Shown: one piece after another, positions 57,703 through 64,000 of the stretch
Position numbering within the stretch: position 1 is the stretch's first letter
Layout: every line of letters starts with the position of its first letter
Assembly: GCA_014904985.1 (NCBI GenBank)
Contig: MU128909.1
Coordinates: 720,602 to 784,601, forward strand
DNA: 64,000 bases
DNA from: Hydnum rufescens UP504
Taxonomy: Eukaryota; Basidiomycota; Agaricomycetes; Cantharellales; Hydnaceae
Reading direction: 5' to 3'
Translations under genes and position numbers: made by a program
Notes under the pieces: generated by a model
Databases searched by the model: none
Told to the model about the DNA's origin: nothing
The model's input: the letters and a program-made list of their open reading frames with translations, nothing else

Positions 57703-59756
57703 TCAAGAAGCAGCAACTGCAGTTTTTCGAGGGAGGACGCGAAGACCTTTTGCCTTCATGCGTTTTCTCTTCGCCTCTGTCCATCAACGTGTCAGACGTG
57801 TCCGATGCAACCTGAAACATAGAGAAAAGTAAACGGACCTTCGACGAACGGCTTGTCTGCTTCCTCATCAAAGCCGGACTCATCCTTTGGCAACGTCTCA
57901 CCCTCCTGGAGAACTTCCACCGGTCCTTCATCTACTTCCCGAGATGCAGAATCCACTGCATTTTTTGCGCGACGGCCCACTTTGAGCTTGGCAACGTAAA
58001 ACCCATCCATGTTATGCACATGAGGATAGAACCGTCGCGTGAGGCTCAACTTGTCGCTGAACGTTTTACCCATGTAAGAGGAGAACCCTTCCCGGCCGAA
58101 TTCCAGGCCAGTATCTACAAGTTTCACGTTTGGCCGCTTGCGGAGGGCATAGTCTATGACGGCTTCATTCTCGTCCACGGTTACGGAGCACGTAGAATAG
58201 ACAACATAGCCTCCCGTTTTCGATGACGAATCAACGCTGTCGATTGCACACAAGATAAGTTGCTTCTGTAAGTGCGACAGGAGGGTGAAATCACGCGCAG
58301 ACTATCATATTGACATCAGCAATAAGTAAGTAAAGGGGACCAGAATGGGGGACTAACCTTGTTCACTTTCACACTCGCGTCTTTGCTAATCACACCCGTG
58401 CCACTACATGGCGCATCAAGAAGAACACGATCGAATCCGCCCATAACTTTTGGGAATTCGCGTCCGTCGTACGAGCATACGACCACATTTTTGCAGCCCA
58501 AGCGATGTACATTGGCCGTCAAACTCTTGGTGCGCAATTTATTCGCATCATTGGCGAAGACAATGCCCGTATTCTGCATGAGAGCCGACATGTATGTGGT
58601 CTTGCCTCCGGGTGCTGATGCCATGTCTAGGATTCGTTCGCTCGGCTGTGGCGCGAGAGCAATAACTGGCAGGAACGATGAGGCGGCTTGAAGCATATAG
58701 TGCCCCGCAAGGTATTCTGGCGTGGCACCTAAGGGTAATCCCAGTGTTGGCGACGGATTGAACCATCGTAGTATGATCACATACCGATGGGAACCGAGCT
58801 CTCGAATACTTGGAGGCCAACGTTGGTCCATTTGCCAATAGGCTCAAGATTGACCCTCGGTTGATAAGTGCTTGAGCCAAATCACGGCGTCTCGTCCGTA
58901 GGGTATTGGTGCGGATTGTGACGGGACGTTGAATCTCGTTTGCTTCAAAGAATTCAATAGCCTAGCATAGAAAATGAGTAGGAGTGTGGCCACCCATTTG
59001 AATAATCGAACCTCTGCGATAGGGAAGAGTTGGGTAAGTTTTTCGGCAAGGAATTCGTTATATCCATAATATGTTGAAATATCGGATACGAGTTGCTCGA
59101 TGTATTCGGACCGCGAGCTGGGAGGTTTGTTAAGCAATGGAGAAAGAGAACAGGATAGAAAAAAATAAGATGCCTCACCGACTCTTAGCTGCGAGTGCTT
59201 TGAAATCGGTCAAAACGCGGACGCAGTCCTGTATTCGACGCTGGACTTCCTGTAGTTCGGCTCCACCGGTTTTTTTCTCTGCTTCTCGTTCTTCTGCCGT
59301 CGGCAGATCGAACGTGACCAAGTCCCCATCGTCGGACCCATCGGTGGGACCCTGACGTTGGTTTATACCTAAGTCGAGTTGAGCATCCCGAGCGGCCTGA
59401 GCGTCTAATTTACGAGACCGGGCTTCCATGTTTGTTGCGGTTATAGGGCCCTCATCGTCGCTTTCACTATCGGAATCCACGCCACCATCGAAATCGTCTG
59501 GGTCAGCCTCGGGCTCTGAATCAGAGCCAAGATCAAGCTCTTGGACATCCCCACGCCCAAGAGATTCAGGTGTTAGATCCTTCTTTCGATTCGTCGGCAC
59601 CTCTTTGCCTTTACTTGAGCCGGAGGATTTGATTTTTTTTAAAGAAGATTGCTGCCCATCGTCTTCAGCTTTGCGCTTTGGAGTTTTAGGCCGGCCTTCT
59701 GAGGGAATAGGGAGGGGCTCAGGTGCAGTCTGCTTGTTCTTTGCTCGCCGACCCAT
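57703..59756 (-). CDS. NOP2: 25S rRNA cytosine-C5 methyltransferase Nop2
   Basis: Nucleolar m5C methyltransferase needed for 60S subunit assembly. The ATG at 59756 starts [20 protein letters not shown], with a long Lys- and Asp/Glu-rich domain. After introns: [60 protein letters not shown], then the SAM motif [36 protein letters not shown] (catalytic Cys motif), and [20 protein letters not shown] (second catalytic Cys in TCS). Ends [19 protein letters not shown] with AVAAS and stop 57703-57705, reached through a last intron. At CCC 58854-58856 (GGG on the coding strand) the frame shifts: one more G joins INRG to [20 protein letters not shown]. Head to head with FUN14, start codons 53 bp apart. 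Confidence 0.94.
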
Positions 59757-59809
59757 ATCGAGGTCGTGGACCGAAAATTTGGTCCCGAGGCGTCAACAAT
59801 TGCAAACAA

Positions 59810-60598
59810 ATGAGCGTGGCTTTCAGAGCTCTTCATTGGAGTCCACGGACCGCCCCTATTTCTCCTACTTTCTCACGACCTCTCTTCACGTCACGCGTCC
59901 TCCTTCAGACTTCGCGTGTCCCCTTTTCCGAGAGCCATTCGTTCAAGAACGCGTTCTCCCGCATCGGGGCGGTCGCTGCGATCACAACTCTCGGATTGGG
60001 AGTGATATCTTTCAAGAGCAAGCCAATCGTTTGTGAAGGTGTGTCTTTCGGTTCTGTAACCTTTATCCGATCTGACGCAGAGATTCATCATAGCCCCCCC
60101 TCCGGCTCCCGTCGCTCCTCCACAAGAAAGCCATCCTCCACCTCCCGCATCGTGCGTTCATACATCAATTAGCGGGTATTTATGATCTAATTTTTTTTTT
60201 AGATCTGTAAATGTATACGAACTCAGCTTCGGCACCGTGTGTGGGATATGCGCAGGAGTTTTTCTCAAGAAGGGTGCCAAGGCACTCGCATTTCTTTTTG
60301 GGGGGGTATTCATTCTCCTGCAGGTACCTCCACGACTTCCTCTGTCCATCAAATATTAGTGATGAAGCATCCATTTGTGCAGTATTTTAGTTCGCTCTCA
60401 CTCATCCGAGTTGATTGGGCAGGGTTCGCCGCGCGATTCGAGAGCTTATTTTATGCCTCTCCATCTGCACCGGGCGGTACTAGGCGGCCTCCAAATATCT
60501 ATTTAATTTGGACCTGGTTCATCAATTTCTTAACGGCCGATTTCCAACAGAGGGCGTCATTTATTGCTGGTTTTGCTCTCGGACTTCGCCTGGGGTAA
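59810..60598 (+). CDS. FUN14 family mitochondrial membrane protein
   Basis: Outer mitochondrial membrane protein of the FUN14/FUNDC1 family (FUNDC1 is a mitophagy receptor in animals). The ATG at 59810 starts MSVAFRALHWSPRTAPISPT, a targeting-like leader. A Pro-rich linker (APPPAPVAPPQ) leads to YELSFGTVCGICAGVFLKKG, then AKALAFLFGGVFILLQ (FUN14 core, Gly-rich helices). After an intron, IYLIWTWFINFLTADFQQRA and SFIAGFALGLRLG end the protein, stop 60596-60598. At 60094-60100 a seven-C run puts the preceding exon one base out of frame with the linker; six would fit. A dead copy of the last exon is at 9565-9735. No LIR motif is evident near the N-terminus. Confidence 0.85.
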
Positions 60599-60732
60599 TG
60601 GCGTGTGGACGGTCTTGATGGGAATGGCTTATTAGGACTTAATCCCACATCCCTTGTTACGGGGCTTCAAGTAATTGTATGTACTTTACACAACATCATA
60701 TGCACCTAGTCCTATCTGAAGGCTAATATGAT

Positions 60733-61433
60733 ATGAGCCCCAATATTGTTCCCCGTGAACGTGCCTTCCGTCCTATTACAGGAATGGGTCTCTTCGTTGA
60801 TGCGGGAAAGGCTATGAGCTTGGGAAGTGTACAGCCCAGGGGTCCGCACATGCAAGCGCAAGATATCTTCAGTGACGTGCGTGCTTCCGTCTTTCTTACT
60901 TCTGCCTCTCTTGGATTCTTGCCTTGTGGCATTCCATTTTCTCCTGGACTAATTCCTTGTGAATCTTTGCCATGTGAACCATGCTGATGATCATACTGAT
61001 TGCGTAGGTGTTCTTCAGGCGTGTATGTGCATGTCTTGACCAGAGTCCAGACACACCCCCATACCGGTTTTTGGCTAGTGCTGATCTGATGTAAATCTCA
61101 CCCTGATGGTGGTGAGTCCTGGACGATCGCAAACATACTGTAAGTCTTCTCGATTGACTCTGTGGCCTCTTGTTCCCTTCATGCTCAGATCCCGCGAACA
61201 CAGTGCCACAGCCGAGCTCGTGCATATTTACAGATCTGAAAGGAGATTAGACCTCAAGTGCCCTCTAATTCTCGTATGAACGCACGATGCGGGAGGTGGA
61301 GGAAGCCCTGCGCATGGAGGAGCAACAGAGAAACAATCCGATCGTAGGTAGAGTACCTACAATAGATCCCTCATCGCCAGCGATAGAACAGGTTACGTCC
61401 GTTGGCCTCGTCCCCTCGGCGCTAGTAACATGA
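60733..61433 (+). CDS. Hypothetical protein, spliced
   Basis: Plausible exon chain. The ATG at 60733 reads MSPNIVPRERAFRPITGMGL then FVDAGKAMSLGSVQPRGPHM; a GTGCGT donor near 60877 leads to an exon VFFRRVCACLDQSPDTPPYR FLASADL, then, across a further intron (GTAAAT..CAG), ISREHSATAELVHIYRSERR. A final coding-looking segment is YERTMREVEEALRMEEQQRN (about 61273-61330) running to a stop at 61431-61433, but it is one base out of frame with the previous exon near 61272. No known domain; a C-terminal helix seems likely. Coherent but unproven. Confidence 0.4.
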
Positions 61434-61546
61434 ATAATACAGGGCGCTCCATGCTCATCAATTCTATTAGGGGGGGGATGTTGACATCCATGCCTCTATT
61501 CCGTATTCATATACATGCACGAATAAGTCCCGTCGTCGATCGTGTG

Positions 61547-62539
61547 CTAAACATGTACGAGCTTAGCCTTCTTCGTCTTCTTCATCTTTTCCTTCACCGG
61601 CGATCCATCTCCTTCAACGGCCTTGCGCTTAGAAGCATTCTTCTTGGAGCTCCGTGGCGTCACCGGGTTGGCGGATCGGTCAACATCGATAGTCGCCTTA
61701 CCATCTGCTAGAGTTAATGGCGATGAATCCCTATCATCCTTATCGGTCTTTACGAGAGAGCCCGTAGGAAAGAATCGATGTTTAAGGAGATGAGTTGGCT
61801 GGATAGGTCGGTCTGGGGGTGCATTTAGACCGCTACTTGAATCGTTTCCACCACTAGCGCCTGACGCAGATACTGGATTGGGAGTGGCAGGGGCTTCTGA
61901 AATAATGATGTTCCTAGATATCGGGATGGGTGCTTTTGAATTGAGTGAGTTGGGGAACGTTGGGTGAATACAAGGAAACAGATCTTACCAGCACACAATT
62001 CCCCATTCTGCGATTTTCGGGGTACGAGACAAGAGAACGTGTACATTTCCGTTGCCCCGGGATCCTCCTGGTCATCGTCCTGTGACGCAGAGTTGACGAC
62101 CCCGTGAATGTTATAGGACACGCCTTTCCGTTCCATCGTGCGAAGAGGTCCTGATCGTGATGACGGTGGAACGGGCAAGGAGAGATTATCTAAATGTTTG
62201 GCCTTAAACTAGTAGGGATAGGGGGACTAAGTAACAAAAATTAATCAAAACATAAATATTCAGAGACCCACACCGTAAGGTATTCTTATCGCCCACAACT
62301 CGATATCTGGGCCTGCATTAAGAGCCTCCCACTCTACTTCCTCCACACAGGTGGTTATAGGCTTCAAAAACTTGGGAATCTGGTCCCTTATTGGCAGCAA
62401 GTTCCTCAGCGAACCAGTGCCGCACAGTGATGGAAGTAGCTCACTCGTCTGAGTCTGTACTCCCGCCTCGAATGAATTCCTCGGACTTGACCGTCTCTTT
62501 TGTCTTCTTCTTCCGCACCGCAGGCTTACTAGTGGGCAT
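61547..62539 (-). CDS. RPA34: RNA polymerase I subunit A34.5-like protein
   Basis: Polymerase I-specific subunit that dimerises with A49 to aid rDNA elongation. The ATG at 62539 gives MPTSKPAVRKKKTKETVKSE, an acidic stretch (GGSTDSDE), an intron, then VEEVEWEALNAGPDIELWAI with RIP, the [EQ]LWxIRxP landmark of this family. Next, SGPLRTMERKGVSYNIHGVV, EMYTFSCLVPRKSQNG, and a C-terminal Lys/Asp/Ser-rich tail with KMKKTKKAKLVHV, stop 61547-61549, typical of the disordered, basic A34.5 end. Family sequence is poorly conserved, so the call leans on the IRxP motif, size and basic tail. Head to head with MRPS33, starts 100 bp apart. Confidence 0.65.
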
Positions 62540-62639
62540 GATTCTAATGTATCGTCTTGTGCCCAAGAAAGGAAGTGCAAACTGCCGGACATTGCCATTC
62601 AACGCTACATTTCGACGGTGGGCTTCGCGTGAAAAGAGG

Positions 62640-63101
62640 ATGGCCAGTGTTATCCGCATTCTCCCGTCCCGGGCACGAATGCTCGAGCTCGAGAAGCTTC
62701 GATCCAGCATCTTTCATACTTCATTCAACCCCACATCAGCTCGAACGGGGGCGAAGTACCTTCGAGCGCGTCTTCGTGGTCCTTCGATGCTCAATTATTA
62801 CCCCTCACACCCGTCAATACCGCGAATAAACAAGCTCCTAAAGCATATCCATGACGAGCAGGAGATTCCCGGGCGATTGATCCAACTTGACGATGAGGCA
62901 GAGATTCGACGATTGCAAGACGTGGAAGCTTTGAAAGCAAGAGGGAAGGGTAAACCCAAGAAAGTCAAGAAGAAAGGTCCGTACAAGTCATTCCACCCCA
63001 TGTTTCCTTATCGTTTCTCTTGAATCTGACATATGATTTCCCCTAATCCAGAGGACAGTCGAAGATTAAAGAAAAAGGGAGGGGGAGGGAAACGGAAATA
63101 G
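62640..63101 (+). CDS. RSM27: Mitochondrial small-subunit ribosomal protein S33 (Rsm27)
   Basis: Component of the mitochondrial 37S ribosomal subunit. The ATG at 62640 reads MASVIRILPSRARMLELEKL. The family core follows: SSIFHTSFNPTSARTGAKYL then RARLRGPSMLNYYPSHPSIP (the (R/K)TG.KYLR...G....YYP pattern of MRPS33/Rsm27). C-terminal region is helical and Lys-rich, ALKARGKGKPKKVKKKG, then an intron (about 62976-63051) and a last short exon EDSRRLKKKGGGGKRK, stop 63099-63101. The N-terminus presumably serves as a targeting leader. The bare leader overlaps the last part of a minus-strand shadow frame. Confidence 0.85.
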
Positions 63102-63444
63102 AGCTCTGTAGCGTTATGTCCAAAATATATGAGGTCTCGCAAGTGCGTTGCTTTGTTCATGGACTTTCATGATGGCCCAGGGTGCACTTTTGGCTTCGGG
63201 GAACACAGATTAGACGCCCATTCGACATCTTGCAAGCCGTCAAAATTGCATTTTGTCGTCGTCTCAAAACTTCTTAAATCACGATACCACTTATAAGCAT
63301 TGATCCAGTTGTCAAGCAATGCTATATCTATGCACTTCGATGTCGTATTGGTGTTGGTGTGTTGCCTAATCTCCGACATCATGTGACAGCGGATACCGGC
63401 ATCTGCCACGCTAATTGCCGCCGGAACAACGTGACTGCAATTAA
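63102..63444. other. Intergenic
   Basis: 3' flank of MRPS33 and promoter of CDC73. No TATA box stands out. Confidence 0.5.
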
Positions 63445-64000
63445 ATGGATCCATTGCTCGCACTTCGTCAGGCTATCAGTTCCCAGTCCCCGATAACATA
63501 CCTTAATGACAACAATGGACCATGCGATACTCTCCAGCAGGCAGCTTGGCTTGTTGCTGGTCCTGACGTCAAAATCTCGAAAGTTGCTCCCACACGATTC
63601 CAAAAGCCCAATGCAACCACAAGAGATTGGGTTAGACATCCTGAGGACTTCTTCGCCGCGCAAGCTGTCCTACTTGTATGGCTCACACGAGATGTCCCTG
63701 GTGGGGAATATCTGAAGCAGGCTAGGGAGATGTTTGCTGGGGCTGGGTTTGTTTCTGTTACTGACCGGAAGCCGCTAGTAGAGTGGCTAGAGGGGAAGCT
63801 TGACATGCTTGAAAGGATAGTCCTACCCGATGGTTTGTACTGAATTAATGTGAAATCCTGTGCTGAGCTGATCATTTCCCTCCGTAGAGTCTGGCGCAAC
63901 AGACGGGGCACCATCGACTGCGTCTGCCCTCCCAGCAACAAGTACCACGGCGTCCAAGGTGCCGGGAAATACGGCGGAGAAACGACCTCATGTAGCCGAC
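63445..64000 (+). CDS. CDC73: Paf1 complex subunit Cdc73, N-terminal part (runs off the window)
   Basis: RNA polymerase II-associated Paf1 complex subunit acting in elongation and histone modification. The ATG at 63445 starts MDPLLALRQAISSQSPITYL, then DTLQQAAWLVAGPDVKISK, VRHPEDFFAAQAVLLVWLTR, and EMFAGAGFVSVTDRKPLVEW, the N-terminal pattern of basidiomycete Cdc73. An intron (63838 to about 63887, ending CCGTAG) joins ERIVLPD to an Ala/Thr/Ser-rich exon that is still open at 64000 (ESGATDGAPSTASALP...), the expected disordered middle. The Ras-like C-terminal domain must lie beyond the window. Confidence 0.85.

Noticed and set aside
62366..62370. Suspected frame break in RPA34 at an A5 run
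   Set aside because: With the acceptor at CTGAG the conserved frame is continuous, so no error is needed here.

Overview
The window is nuclear DNA of a filamentous fungus, almost certainly a basidiomycete of the Agaricomycetes. Genes are dense, lie on both strands and are cut by many introns of about 50-70 nt with GT..AG ends. Recognisable products are eukaryotic: SAGA, Paf1, RNA polymerase I, small-subunit processome, oligosaccharyltransferase, Rab and mRNA 3'-end factors. Transcription factors combine a Zn2Cys6 cluster with the fungal-specific domain. I cannot fix genus or species. No rRNA, tRNA, CRISPR array or intact transposase was found.

Layout. 1-6.1 kb: a secreted double-psi beta-barrel (expansin-like) gene between long inverted repeats, a gene fragment, and a DUF6697-type gene. 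6.6-17.3 kb: an FG-GAP membrane glycoprotein (ITFG1/TIP type), a peroxiredoxin, a small HMG/YABBY-like protein, a Zn2Cys6 regulator and an SLC41/MgtE Mg2+ transporter, all on the minus strand. 17.5-23 kb: NGG1/ADA3, an unrecognised gene and UTP7. 23.3-25.7 kb: a second Zn2Cys6 regulator. 25.7-32.9 kb: gene-poor, repeat-rich DNA. 32.9-37.8 kb: adenylate kinase, a third Zn2Cys6 regulator and a small unknown gene. 39.5-45.6 kb: WBP1/OST48, a Rab11/YPT31 GTPase and PFS2. 45.3-50.4 kb: a duplicated segment flanking an SRPK-like kinase gene. 50.1-64 kb: a PP1 glycogen-targeting subunit, inositol polyphosphate multikinase, GAL7, NOP2, a FUN14 protein, an unknown gene, RPA34, mitochondrial ribosomal protein S33 and the 5' part of CDC73.

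Most genes are independent housekeeping genes, often head to head over short shared promoters (NOP2/FUN14, RPA34/MRPS33, 19.8-kb gene/UTP7). No biosynthetic cluster or defence system is apparent. The notable structures are the duplicated block around the kinase, a decayed copy of a FUN14 exon 51 kb from its source, the inverted repeats around the expansin-like gene, and a 5-nt microexon in the Rab gene. Single-base frame breaks, several in homopolymers, occur in many otherwise conserved genes, so sequence-consensus errors are likely and frame-sensitive calls should be read with that in mind.
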